A stretch of 64,000 nucleotides of DNA from Eleginops maclovinus. Its lineage: Eukaryota; Chordata; Actinopteri; Perciformes; Eleginopidae. The notes under the pieces are model-generated. The model did not search any database, was not told the DNA's origin, and worked only from the letters and a program-made list of their open reading frames with translations. Of this stretch, positions 30,603-43,519 are shown in pieces. The stretch lies in contig NC_086364.1 of NCBI RefSeq assembly GCF_036324505.1, positions 17,238,148-17,302,147 on the forward strand, written 5' to 3'. Positions within the stretch are counted from its first letter, which is position 1. Every line of letters begins with the position of its first letter. The translations under genes and the position numbers were made by a program.

Positions 30603-31608
30603 TAATCACAGACAAACAAGCATATAACAAGGAAAGACAATACATTGGCTATACAAGATAAAATTATCCCTCCATACAGTCCATACACACAAAATACCCA
30701 CACTAGCAGCACGTCTGGAAATTAATCTTTCAGCAGAGCCACTATACAGTAAGCTGCGGCTATGCAGATCCTCTGTCTGTTACATTAATTTGTATTCCAT
30801 AGTAGCACACCCGATTTGTTGGCTGTGGTCATATACAATATGCTGTGGATTTCTCACATAACCATAGTGGATATAAAAATGTTAATAATTCACATATGTT
30901 TGTAGCCTGCATACGTGCATGTGCGATTAAAAAAACATATGGTATACTGCATGGATTAAAAACAAGCAAATACAGTCAGTAGCACACAAAAAAACACAGA
31001 CAATTTAATTGATCGACTGCAACCCTCTGCTGCGGGGTGTTTCACAGAACAATAACCCATATAGGATTAATAGTATCAGATAGAGAGCGCAGTGCCTTTG
31101 AGCACAGAGGATGTGGCAGAAGCGGTCTGTTGTGAGTGTATTAGCTTACTTGACTGCACATATAAAAAATGCATGAAAGAAAATGATGGGAAAAGTAAAG
31201 GATCCATTAAAGCCGTAACCATAAAAGTGAAGTGTGTAAAAGGGAAGGAAAAACTCAGATGTTTGCGAACAGACTTTAATGAAAATCACCATTCAAATTA
31301 ACATTCAGAAACCTCTCTGTTTGAATGGTCTGCGTTAAAGCATGTTAAATACTCCAGGGCAGACTAGTGTAAAAAGAGTCTTTGAAGAGAGATTTTAAAG
31401 TATATTTATTACGTTGTTAGTACTTAGTTGAATTTGAAATAAAGTGGCCCTTTTGTGCTAATTTTCAAGTTTCATATTTGTGTCTTCTGTCTCTCCTGTG
31501 ACATGTTTCCATGCTTTAATGTTCAGAAAGCTCTTTATATTTCTCATACTGCCTGTGCTGCAGCAGCTCTTTTCACCCTCTGTCTCAAACCAGAGCCCAG
31601 TCAGCTCT

Positions 31609-31667
31609 GATTGGTTAGCTGGCTGGCTCTGTTGTGATTGGTCAACCGTTTAGAAATGCCCCGCCCC
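31609..31667. promoter_or_regulatory. Twin inverted CCAAT boxes and a GC box
   Basis: GATTGG (inverted CCAAT) occurs at 31609-31614 and 31636-31641, 27 bp apart, and CCCCGCCCC lies at 31659-31667. This is the layout of an NF-Y/SP1 promoter. However, the stretch from about 31590 also reads like a dispersed repeat fragment common in fish genomes, and no gene starts here. I lean towards repeat-derived. Confidence 0.3.
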
Positions 31668-31782
31668 TTGGCTTATCAGGTACAATGTGAAGCGATAGCC
31701 AGCAGAAGCGCAAGTGTTACGTGTCACTGTGTCACGAGAGTAAACAAAGGATTACAGTACAATCGAAGCATTTCAGGCAGGC

Positions 31783-31784
<2 letters not shown>

Positions 31785-31821
<37 letters not shown>
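31785..31821. repeat. (GT)n microsatellite, about 18 units
   Basis: A perfect GT tract next to a G run. Confidence 0.95.
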
Positions 31822-31823
<2 letters not shown>

Positions 31824-33013
31824 AGAAAAACTCTGTCTGGAAGGAACTTTGGGATTTTAGCCTTTGCAGACCATTTACATGCACAAAAAAACTACACAAC
31901 ACAATACAAGAAAGGAGAAACACAAACAAGCATAACAGCCCCCCTTTATTTGGATAGTTTGAATGTTTTTAAGTGCGGTGGTAGGGCGTATACTTATCCA
32001 TAGTGAGTGTATGAACTTTATGGCTGCACAGGAACTAAACTGTCAGAGAAGATATTCACTGACTGATGATAATGTATGTGACAGTTTAATTTTTAATTAC
32101 TGGCAGGTTGACAGCAGAAAGGGAGCAGATTAGAGCTGATGTTCTATTTTGGGAGAATATGAACGTGAAATCCTCTTGTCATTGTTGTTGTGAGCAATTT
32201 GACTTGTTTGAACAGGAAATTAACAAAAATAAAATAAGGATTTCAGAGTCAAACTGAAATGAGATGGATCACAACCAAACAAAATTGTGTGTTGAAAGAT
32301 GAGATGGTGTCTACTGGATGTATGGAGCTCCCTGCACAAAGACCAATTGGTACGTTTTTGTTTATATAAGATTTTCAGAGGCTAGGTAATGATAAATTCA
32401 AGCCATCTCATACAAATGTTACACCATAACAGGAATCTATTATTCTATCCCGACTGTAATAACAACATCTCAGCATGTTGTTAGGACTAAAGGTCAGTTC
32501 ATCCAAATCATCCAGGTCACCCGCAGTGGTATCTACCCATGCAAACACTCTTGGTATAACATGCCAAGATTTTCTGTCCATGAAGATTTGCCTCAACCCC
32601 AATATGCGGTGATACTGCTGTTGTATTCAACACAGTATAGCAAATAAACGTTGTGAAAAAAATAAGAAAAAGTTGTTGAGTTGATAATAAAACCACTGAA
32701 TAAACCTTGAATAAGATTCAGGTACCAGTGATTCTTAGCCAAGGTTATTTTTCACTCACTATTTTACTGCATATAACTCCCTGGTGGCAAAGAGACTAAT
32801 GCCCAGATCATTACTTCCTGCTCATGGCTGAAATTACTTTTAATGTGAATTTTATTATTATGGCGTGACAATTTGCCCAAGGGTATAACATAAAAAGCAT
32901 TCAGATATTAGCAGAACCCTGGCAGTGATGTGAAGTTGGGATTCTCCGTGAATCAAAGAGGTTTCCATTAAGAATGGTGATAGTGGATACATGGGTTAGA
33001 ATCGGAGGATGAA

Positions 33014-33317
33014 ACCCTCTTTATTAGTCACATACATACACAGCAGAGCACACACAGGGAAATTGGTCCTCTGCATTTAACCCATCCTAGTACTAGGAGC
33101 AGTGGGCAGCTATTGTGCAGCGCCCGGGGAGCAATGGGGAGGGGGGATTGGATGTGTCCGGTGCCTTGCTCAAGGGCACCACAGCAGGGCCTAGGAGGTG
33201 AACTGGGACCTCTCCAAGTAGCAGTCCACTTTCCATATTTCAAGTCTGTTCGGGGACTTGAACCGGCGACCCTACGATTCCCAGTCCAAGCCCCTACTGA
33301 CTTGGCCACTGCTGGAG
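33014..33317 (-). mobile_element. tRNA-derived SINE, same family as 11647-11904
   Basis: Read on the minus strand it starts with a tRNA-like head: A-box-like TGGCCAAGTCAG near 33317-33300 and the B box GTTCAAGTCC at 33263-33254. The body shares CACTGCTCC, CTAGGATGGGTTAAATGCAG and the L2-like tail with the first copy, but is longer between the B box and the body (about 33180-33250). No long tail repeat is seen. Confidence 0.8.
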
Positions 33318-33520
33318 TATTGATGTAGTATTGTCTTAGTCCTAAAAAGTCAATACTTGAGCTATGGATCTCACAGGTACAATGCCTTTGCTGATTGCCT
33401 CAGAGTGCTTGCTGTAACCAGCTGTACTAGTTTTTTCATTTGGGCCTGAGAAACATCCAGTAAGCTTTGGTTGTTTGGATGCTGAGCTGAGGTTTGACAT
33501 CACTACGCCTGGGTTAACAA

Positions 33521-33712
33521 CCGGGCTGGTGCTGCGCTATTCTGGGCCCGGGAGCAACATCGCGCACCGCACCACACCCCCCGACACACTCGGCAATACA
33601 CTTAAAGCAGGATCAGAGAGAAATCTTAATTTTTATTTTATTTTTTTGGACCCCCCTCCAGACCGGCCCGGGTACAATTGCTCCCGTTGCTACCCCTCCA
33701 GAACCGGCCCTT
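33521..33712. mobile_element. Short non-autonomous hAT element with perfect 8-bp target duplication
   Basis: The octamer GTTAACAA occurs exactly at 33513-33520 and again at 33713-33720. Between them lie 192 bp whose ends are imperfect inverted repeats (CCGGGCTGGTGCTG left; complement of AAGGGCCGGTTCTG right, 10 of 14 matching). A subterminal GGGAGCAA is also mirrored. An 8-bp duplication is characteristic of hAT transposases. No coding capacity. Perfect TSD but diverged ends suggest moderate age. Confidence 0.82.
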
Positions 33713-33720
33713 GTTAACAA

Positions 33721-34920
33721 CTCTGAGCTCCTGATATATGTTTGTGTATTTGTGCTTTTTATGTGCTTGCTGATATTTCTGTGCAACAATAAAGCCAGTT
33801 TATTGATAGTGACAGAGTGTGACTGCAGTTATTTGGCCTCTGAATCTGATGGATCACTGCAGAACCACAATGCCACTGGGGTTGAACAGGTCTCAGACCA
33901 CACACACACAAACACCAACGTGTAGCATGCTGAATCATACTGTAGTCATGGTGTCTCACATTCATCCTTTTGTGATTATCATCCTGTCTCAAATCTACAG
34001 ACGAGCTCACCAATGTTATGAGAAAGGTAGGAAGCAAAAGGGTTCATTTCTTTTTCCTCTCAAAATGTAGCTTCAGGCATAGTGATTGTTGTCATGTAAG
34101 AAATACCGTGTTGATGCTTTTTCTAGACACATTTCAGCCCCCTACAAATGTTTAATGCCAATAGACATGATGAAACTCACAGAAAATAATGACTTGAGAT
34201 TCACAAAGCATGTCAAATACATAGGAGATTGCTTGTACTACTCAAAGTTGTTTTACTGTGTCCTCGACTGCCAACCCTTTTTCTTTTTTTTATTTCACCG
34301 TTGGTAGACCAGTCTTCCTGTATCATGAGACAAGAAGATTGATGTAGGACAAATTTGCCTGCAAGCAGCTGTCAGTCAATCAAACACAGACACCAACGCT
34401 TCCTTTTTAGCAACAACTGCAAACGTTTTAAATAACATGTTGCCGTTAATTCATTTGATTTTGGATGGAAAAACAGGTCTAGTGTCTAGTTTCATCTCCT
34501 TAAACCCTTAGCAATAAATATGAATATTTATCTCTCAATGCAACTATAAACTGCAAATAATTTGACATATTCTAGGATTCATTCCAAAAATCGAATGTTT
34601 TTTGAGGTGCAATTTTTGTGCGACAGACATATAAGAATAATAAAATGATGGATGCTTAAAAAATGAAGGTATCACAATGCACAACAGAGCACTAAAAACG
34701 AGCGTGTTATCAAATACATTCAGGGAGTCCACCTCAGGGTTCTGCCACTAATATTCCCCAAGTCCAAGAAATTATCCTGGTTAAATCAAAACCAATTCGA
34801 AGACATTCTAGCACTCAAATGAATCATGACTACCAGTGCCATTACCAATAGGAACAGTATACCAGTGCAGTAGCTCATAATCTGCAAATCAGCCAACTGT
34901 AGTGGAAATCTGACACAGAA

Positions 34921-34951
<31 letters not shown>

Positions 34952-36261
34952 ACCATCTCATCTGTGATCTTGTCCTGCACACACACAGATGGGAACACAC
35001 GTGTGCATTCACACTGAGCTACATCGGATGTAGCAAAGTACACACACGCATCACTCTTGCATAATCAACAGAGCAAATATGTCTAAAAAAACATTCAACA
35101 TTAATAACATGCCATTCATATTCAAGCACACTGAATTAAACATCTGGCAGAATCCTGAATGCTCACTCCACATAAAAAATGCAGGGGACACTTACAACAG
35201 GTTTTTAATACGCCTGATTGGCTCGAGCAGCCGTGTGAGGGAGTGTGTTGTTGGGACACCTTCGGCTCTGTTACAGGAGGTATTTGAGTGCTGCCGATGC
35301 ACAGTTAATACCTTTGTCCCACTGTTGTCAGTCAGCAGAAGGACCTACCTGTTATTATCAGAGGCAATTACGATAAAAACACATTTTAATTATCTTTTAA
35401 ATAAAACTGCCTTTTTTCTTTATTGTAATGAGCATGAATAAAGTATCACAGGTGTGTTAAGCAATATATGTTGCCTAGAAATGAGTGATTTAGTTGTGCA
35501 ATTATCTGTGGTTGCACATTTCTTCTTTATACATTTTAAAATATTTAATTTAATAAACAATATCCTAACAAGCATCCTAAGTATAGTTTGCAGATCTACT
35601 ATTATTATAAAAAACAACACCTACCTGAAGCGCTTGTCATATACTAGACTATATTCACACATTTACACATTGGAGGGTGAAACCACTTTGAGCTGTATTT
35701 ATTTAGAGGTGCGTGCACATGTAATTGCTTGCATTGAAACAGCAGAATATAATGGTATGTTAGAGCACATTAGATTATAGTTCACCTGGCTCTAATTCCC
35801 ACTGGGAGTTTCCACACCTAAAAACAGATAATGTGATGTTAGGTCACAGAGGGGAGAGGGGCTGAGCAAGGTCAAGTACCAGCCAGCCATTGTCGACTGT
35901 TTTCCTTTTAAAATAACTGAGAATCGCAGCCTACAAGTTGCTCTTTTGGCCTTTAGTCGTTAAAGCTAAACATTAGCGTACTGATAAACTCACAGTGACC
36001 ATGCTTTTTTCTATTAGATGCTGGAATTTGATTTAGTAACATACATTTGATGTAATATGCAATCATTTTGTAAACTGTCTTTCTTTTCCCACAAGCTTCG
36101 TGGAGGCAAGAAAGAGTTACTGCACTTTCTTCTTCCTAAAGCACATAGGGTTCTTCTCACCTCTCTTAATTTTCATTTCCTCGCTCCTCGGTCTCACCGG
36201 AAGATGATTTGTGTGCGCCATTTTGAGGAGCGTCCCATGGCGATTATTTGTTCCGGAAGAG
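33721..36261. other. Intergenic, no gene seen
   Basis: AT-rich. A short AC repeat lies at 34922-34948. The 120-codon plus frame at 35079-35441 shows no domain. A sharper composition change towards GC starts near 36100. Confidence 0.55.
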
Positions 36262-36302
36262 CGAGGAGCGAGGAGCGATAAACGAGGAGCGATAACCGAG
36301 GA
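36262..36302. repeat. Short GAGGAGCGA-type tandem repeat
   Basis: About four to five imperfect copies of a GCGAGGAGCGATAA-like unit. The surrounding GC-rich, CpG-bearing block (about 36100-37100) is interrupted by the hAT element at 36564 and may itself be an older unclassified repeat. Confidence 0.6.
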
Positions 36303-36563
36303 ACCACCAAACCATCCTCGGGTGAAATCCTCAGTCACTCGCCCCACCCCTTTACTGTGTATCGCTCACTGATTAGACGCTGCAGCGCGTGCACTGATCT
36401 GATGCTTCTTAATATGAGAGCAACATTAAACTCGAGGGAATCACTCCTCAGTTTTATACAGTGTTGTGTTTCAATTAATGTTTCATATCTTAACAAGAAA
36501 GTGGAAAAAAATCAGTTTATTCATTTATTGGATTCATGATCTCCAATTCGCTTCAACTGAGGG

Positions 36564-36828
36564 CAGGGCCGGTTCTAGCCCATTGGCTGCCCTAGGCGAT
36601 ATTGAGATTTTGCGCCCCCCCCCATGCACGTATATTTTATATAATATAATATTACATTTTCATTCGAAATATGGGTTGGGGCATGTTCATTTAATTCAAT
36701 GAGGGGTTTATATCCCATGCTTTAAAAAAAAAAAAAATTGTTAATCAATGTTGTTAAAACACCGCTTAGGGCGCCAATTTGGCGCCCTAGGTGGTCGCCT
36801 TGATGGCCTGTAGGAAGAACCGGCCCTG
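36564..36828. mobile_element. Non-autonomous hAT-like MITE
   Basis: The element is bounded by a perfect 13-bp inverted repeat (CAGGGCCGGTTCT at the left, its complement at the right). Further inward GCCCTAGGCG on the left mirrors CGCCCTAGG on the right. Flanking octamers ACTGAGGG and AGTGGGGG agree at six of eight bases, compatible with a decayed hAT duplication. The 265-bp interior is AT-rich with a 14-A run and no coding capacity. The end sequence resembles that of 33521-33712. Confidence 0.8.
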
Positions 36829-39800
36829 AGTGGGGGGATAGGTGTGTGTGTGAATAAAATGGGGACAGAGCTGGCTGCTGTCGGACAATCGAGCTGTACC
36901 GGCGTCATCACAAAAGGACGTCGCTTCACGTGACGCTCCGAGGAAAGGACGTCCCATTGCTCTTCAAGCTCATTTCCTTGCTTCCTCTCTCTTCGCGTGG
37001 TTTCCTGGTTTTTTGGTGGGAGGGACGCAAGGAAAATACGCAAGTGAGGGACGCAGGGATGCAAGTTGAGAAGTTCCCACTGTCAACAATATTTACAATG
37101 GTTACCATCCCAGTTTAGGTTCAGGCTACACCCTATTTTACATGTCCATCACTTGGCGGAGAGACAAGACTAAACATTGGTCCCTTACCAAGGAAAGCTC
37201 GACTATTTGTGTGTATGATGAAATCGGAAAGGGGCGGATAAAGTCAAGGACATGGGGAACATGTCGTCAAAGGCTAGCAATTCCAACATGCTAGTTCTAA
37301 TATTCTTATTGTGTTTACACCGGTTTATTTGCTTATTATCACTAAAACACAAAGTACAGTTTAGGCAGATAGCAATATTATATTTGAGTGAAGTCTTAAA
37401 CATGCATTATCTAGATGTTGAGATTTTGACAGACACAGGATGAAGGCAGATGAACCGACTGATGGCATGGATTCTCCATTAGCTGCACTTTGCTCAACAG
37501 CCCAATGTACAAGAGGAAACCATGCAAGGAGTGATGAACTAAAAGGAGATAAGAAAGGATTATGGGATGGGGGAGGTTTAAAAAAGTAAAAGAGGGTGGA
37601 AAGGCGGGATGAAGAGACACTCAAATGAGTGTTAATAGTTTTATAAATGCACACGGTGATTCCTGACAAGCTTTTAATGCCGGCGTTAGGATGACACATA
37701 ATATTCAGAGTAATTACATGGTGCCATCTAAGGCTTTTAAATCCCAGCAGTTCTGTAGCTCCCAGTGACGTACGTGTTTGTTCAACAGAAAGAACAGCAG
37801 AGCTAGATAGTCTTACTCTACTCAACAAGGAGCAAGGAGCTTTTAACAGTCAAACATGTCAAAGGAGCTTTTTTCTGTTTGTTTGTCAACAGGATTGTGT
37901 AAAAAGTACTGGCCCTGTTTTCATGAAACATGTTGGAAGGGTGAAGCACCAGCCAAGGAAGAAACCCCTAAAGCCATAATGCCACAGGTTTACTCACTTC
38001 AATGATACATTCAAAGTTTGTATGATACTTTTGTCTGCTTCTTGATTAGAAAACTAGAAGCAAACGTCCGGGAAAAGTTGTGTTTCTGTCCCCTACCTTC
38101 CTGACCTTTCGATGTTTAATCTAATAGACATTTTATCTAATGAGTTAAGCATTTGGCTGTATTAATGTTAATAGCTTAAGCTAATATTCATATGGAGATA
38201 TCCTCTCCCAAGTGACCAGCATTTACAGCCCTATCTAGGTTACGGCCTTAGGAGTTACGAATTATTTTCAGTGGCTCCGGAAGTAGCTTGGCTGAAACTT
38301 CCTCTTCTTCTATTAGCATATAACTCTGACAATCACTATGATGGATGTGTGAGCAATAGAAAATTGTGATTAAGTGAGAGTAGGGGCAGTTCACTTCTTA
38401 TCAGTGCAAGGAAGCTGACAAAGCCAGTAAGCCTGGTAGGAAGGAACCGGCTCATGTTCTTCTCCCAGCTGCCACCTCATGGCCTTTGCTGCTTTTTCTA
38501 ATATGTAGTTCAAGGCAGGAAACATTTTCTATAAGGCTGGAGGATCTCTCATTGCCAACATCACAAAAACTCTTCTTAAAGAGAAAGAAACTGAACAAAT
38601 ACCTCAACAACCCACTAGTGCAGAGTGTTTAATATGTGTTTGTCGGCTTTTGTTAAAACAGAGTCTTATTTGAATGCATCTTCAGTCATTTTCAATGCAA
38701 AACCAATTTTGCTAATAGGTCGGAGACTTTGCACTGTTGCATATGTTAAAGCAGCTCAAAGACAAAGCCCCCTTTTGTGAGCAGTTTGAGAAGTTATTTT
38801 CTGCAAATAACACATCTAATTAAATTCATATTTTCTAACGAAGCAGTGAACCAAAATAAATTGCTGTTGCCCTTGTGTGTTAAAAGGGTCACCTTTCAAT
38901 TTGAATAGGCAAGCACCGCGAGCACAATTTAAATGTTGCAAAGTTGCAACTTTTCTCACACTTTTCTAAAACTCGATCTACCTAACGTTTGGGTGGAACC
39001 ATTTAAGACTCAAAACATTGAGCGGTTCGGAGGGGGAAAAGAAGTGGATGGAGTGAATAATTAATAGGTCTTTCTTGAGAGAGGTTTTTTTTTTTACTTT
39101 TCTCTTTTTTTACTGTGCACACACACCTAGTGCCTTGTTTACATGTGCGGTGCACAAAGCTTTCAAAGGCAGTCGGAAGGTGTTAGCAGAAGATTTTTGA
39201 GCTTGGAGAACAGGATTTAGCTCTTAGTGTGAACATGGTTTTAAGCAGACATCTTTCTATGTTGTGTCTTTCATTATCATGCACCTTGAATCCAAACATC
39301 ATTGGCACGCAGATTCATATGACCCCAAAAACCTTTCCAGGTAACTCTTGACTCATGATTGTTGTATACTGTATGAGCACAGTTTATCTTCTGCATACAG
39401 ACTGCTTGCTTTTTTATTTGTGATGATTAAAGCCATTCATTTAATTATTCTCATTATCCAGATGAGGCTGAATGATTTTAAGAAACCTATGACTTTAAAT
39501 GTGAAACTCTCTTATTACCTGCTGTAAGACACATAACTCATTCTTGCACTCAGACTCCCTGTGGCTCTTTAGTTTCAGAGGTGATAGATTTTCTGCACAA
39601 GCTGTTTGAAGTTATTTTCTGATCTATTTGAAAATCCATAGAACACATGTGGCTCCCCGTCACTTCGGGTAGTCCGGGGAAGGATGATTTAAAGCTCAGC
39701 TCGACTCTGTGATTATAGACCTTCAAAAAGTTCCATTTGACACAGAGATACATAATTAAACAGTATTACAATTTAGGTAAAACAAAGTATCCGTAATTTC

Positions 39801-42800
39801 CTGTAAATATCAGTTTAGAGTAAAAGTCGATGTCTTGATGGTTAATCGTGCCAAACAAAAAGGGCGCTGTTTGGAGAGTTTTTGCATTTTAATTTGTCAA
39901 GATACTTGCGGCAAAATTGAAAACTCCCTGTAAATAATCCATAAAACAAATACTGCGAGTGAAACAACAAGTTGAAATATGTCTGAAAATGTTGTTTTTG
40001 TGCGGCATGAAGATTAAAAAAGACACAAAAATGTAGAAATGTTAATAATAAATGTAGTTACCGCTGCTCTACCACCTGCTGATGTACCACATGCTGCTGT
40101 GCCACCTGTTGCTGTGAGATGGCAAGCCCTTTTTAACCAAGTCAAGGAATAGGAGCTAACATTCATTTGGTTGGTCAGCATGAGACAGTGTTTATATATA
40201 CTAGAAAAAAGCTGTAAATGGCTGTGCATGCAGAACAGTTAAGTAAACACACCCTTAATAAAGAACAAAGCCTGACCTTGAATTCATTGACCTTAAATTA
40301 ACATTAAACTCTCACTCAACCCTACAACTTTCAGTCTGTGCTGGTAGGCGCTCAGTGGGTTAAAATAGCCTAATCAAAACAGACTTACAAACAGTCTCCA
40401 CTAGTGACGGACATTACAGGATTCAAGGTGCTATAACAGTCTGACAAATGAAGCTCAGCATACGCTCAAGCAGGAACCCTTACGTTAATGCATCCACAGG
40501 TATCTCTCTTTCTCACTCCTTTCAGAAGCTATGGACGTTTTTACTCAACCTTAAAAAATATGATATCACAACATGGTCTAATCGGAAAAGACAATTCACA
40601 TTTATCATCCAGATGATATCATGTCAATAGCTGTTCTTTCAGAAATAAGTCTCCCCTGGTTGAAAAAGACTTGCACTCATGCATGCACACACACATTTCT
40701 GTTCTTTAATTTGAGCTCTGATTACATTCTGAGGCTCACATTATTGTGGGCAATGACTTCCTGCATCGAGGGGCCTATTGTCATTTTCTCGCGGCAGTGT
40801 GTGTGAGAGAGGTCAAAGAGAGATTACAGTAAGTCTCAGATTCTCTGGTCAATGAAAGTTGTGTGGTTCCCACAGATTTTGTTTTAGGTCAATTCTGTTC
40901 TTCTTTTTTAAGTACATTAGACTTTGATGTCTGCTCTTTCATGTCTTTCATTTCCTTTGTGTTTATCTCTTATTAAATGCACACATACAAACACCAATTC
41001 AATGTTGTAATACAATGATAGATATGGTCTTGAGAGGGGACACACAAATAGCAGGCAGGATTAATGTAGTTTGAAATGCAGAATGGACAGTCAAGGATTA
41101 ATCCAACCCCATAATCCTCAAGCGATAAAGAGCCTAACATGGATGGTTCGGATTTATGGATATTTAGAAATGTGGGATATTTCTATAGCTGCCGACTTTG
41201 GCTTTCACAACTCTCAGCAGGGAGGTTGAGGCTACAATGAAAAGAGGTGGATTTTGACGGTGTCAGAGCACGGGTGAGTCGGGTTTGGAGAATGATGGAA
41301 ATACAGGAGGAAATAGATAGTTAGAAAGAGTACAAAGCAAAACAATGGAGGAAAGAATGTGAGAGTAATAAGACGGGAGGAGTAAGCTAGTGAAGAAAAA
41401 GATGATGAATGATGTGATTCCGTCTAAATACAGAGACATAGATAGCCAGAATGGCCAGTGATATTTGACAGCCTTCGTGTGCAAGACTTCTTAATCCGAA
41501 AGAGTTTCACCCTATAGGCAGGGATATTTGTTTCATCGGTCTTATCATGCCAAATCAACATAAAAAATGTAGTATTTACAGTGTCACCAAAAACACCTCG
41601 CCTGAAATAGACAAGTGTTCTTTTTTTTTTTTCAAAAGAGGCTCTTTTTTAGTAACACACTAAATATTTTAGGGAAAATGGATGGAAGCCTTGGATGCAG
41701 ACCCAGCTGTCATGAAGGGACATTCATTTTTAATAATTTCACCTACGTCCGGTTACAAAATTGGGGCTGACGGTCTCCTGCTGGCTCACACAGTCCTTGT
41801 TTAGAGGGACATATTCAAGATCTTTTTGCTCAATTTGCCCTCTTAAGATGTATAGTATATATAAACAGAAAATGACCCTTCATTTTGCACAGAATGACCT
41901 TAGTAGATATGCAGAATTTTCAAACACTAGCAGCTCATTACCTAGGGTAATGGTGCCATACTATTATCCCCACGGTCCATTATTCCCAACCCCAATAAAC
42001 TATAAAAATGTCCAATTGGACTAAAAGCCCATTTGTCTGACAGGCCATAATCCCCAAAACAAATGCCCATTGCTCAATAGGCTCGCTTCCTGCTACAACA
42101 AGGAGCACATGGCTAAATATTATGATTGTCTTACCCTCATATTCTTGCCCTAACCCTAACCGATCACACTTCTCACGCCTCAACCCAACCAATCCAACAG
42201 AGTCATTCTGCAAAAAAAAAAGTGTCTGTTTCAATTGGCTTTTGCTCATATGGGACATTTTACGTCCTATTTCAACATTGGGCCCCACAAGGTTCACCTA
42301 ATTTATTAATGATAACTCTATTGAGACCGGAGGACAGATCAAAATCAAGTAAAATACAACAGTCAGACAGTGGGAGGGGTTATCTCTGTGTTTCACACAT
42401 CTGAATCTGCTGCCTTCAATGTTAGCACGGACTATAGAGGAAACGTAAAGTGTGCAACAGCACAATACTGTATTTTTTCCCATAGGGTTTAACTTTAAAC
42501 GGAGAAAGGTCAACTCAGCACAATCCCTGTCATGACACAAAAACATGACAGACAGTTTGACCCTGCTATAACAGCTGCCTTGATAGCATGCCATCAATAA
42601 CCACCTATCCTTTAATCTCCATCATGTGTGCAGGACTGATGTTACAGTCTGCAGCATGCTCAATAGACTAAACTAACAATGGTTCAATCCTACACAGTGT
42701 CTTTTTTCTCCTAGCAGAAGGTAGGGGAAACGTCATTTAACAATATGTCTGATCATTTATTTTAAGCCATAAGATGTGTCATGATTATGAACAAATATTA

Positions 42801-43511
42801 ATTTGTTGTCCTCATTAACTTGCGATTTTGTTCTGATCTAAAATGGCTAAATAGGAGATTTCTTAGTGAATTGCTAATAGGGTTGAACATTCTGTTTACC
42901 CGTGACAATAGAAATCCCTAAACAGCTCTTACAGTCCTTATGATAATTAGTTTATAGTGAACTTTTGGCTAGTTAGGAAGTTGTTTATTCCCCCCCGACA
43001 TATTTGCTTGTTTCCCCCGTTTGTACCAACATACAGTTAATATGTCCAGTAAATCCCAACGGTTCCTCTCTTGTTGAAACGTGTCCAACCAGCACTTTGA
43101 ATGCTAAACCAGCAAAGCCCAGTCCCGGCCCTCGCTGCCTTCAGGTTCAGAAAACTCCCTGGCTGTTTTCTGTCATCCTACTCATTAAATTTGTATGCTC
43201 AGCAAAGCGTTTACTCGCAGTAGACTTAAACATCTGAGTCTCTATGGAACCGTGACTGAGGTAGACGTGTTTGTCATTTTCATGAGTCATCAAGTGTGCA
43301 TTTTTTCTTCTTTCATCTCTTGAAACCCATCTGTGCCTCTGTACCAGGGCGCTCAAACACAGAGGTTTTAATGTAGAGTACAAGTGGTGTGTGTGTGTGT
43401 GTGTGTTTTGACAATAGACTGTCCAGGTGCTTGGCAGACCCCAGTGCATGAGTAATTGAATTATAAGTGCATGCAAGTATAGAGCAGCACCATAAGTAGC
43501 ACGTATAGATA
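36829..43511. other. Intergenic, no gene seen
   Basis: No supported coding exon. The 155-codon minus frame at 37361-37828 has no family resemblance. A triple E-box repeat lies at 40073-40108 and a short GT repeat at 43388-43406. The block 41930-42300 has repeated TTGGGC/GCCCAAT-type words and may be an old unclassified repeat, but no ends could be defined. Confidence 0.5.
40073..40108. repeat. Three E-boxes at 15-bp period
   Basis: CACCTG (40073), CACATG (40088) and CACCTG (40103) lie exactly 15 bp apart in a degenerate tandem repeat of about ACCACCTGCTGATGT. CACCTG is the preferred ZEB/SNAI and E-protein site. It could be simple tandem duplication or a small regulatory cluster. Confidence 0.5.
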
Positions 43512-43519
43512 GTAACACA

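Noticed and set aside
32408..32602. 64-codon minus frame with an acidic stretch
   Set aside because: No family recognised and no retroelement or exon context.
37361..37828. 155-codon minus-strand frame
   Set aside because: No recognisable family; Ser/Leu-rich translation of non-coding DNA.
42148..42161. CCCTAACCCTAACC, telomere-like
   Set aside because: Just over two units; too short to claim an interstitial telomeric repeat.
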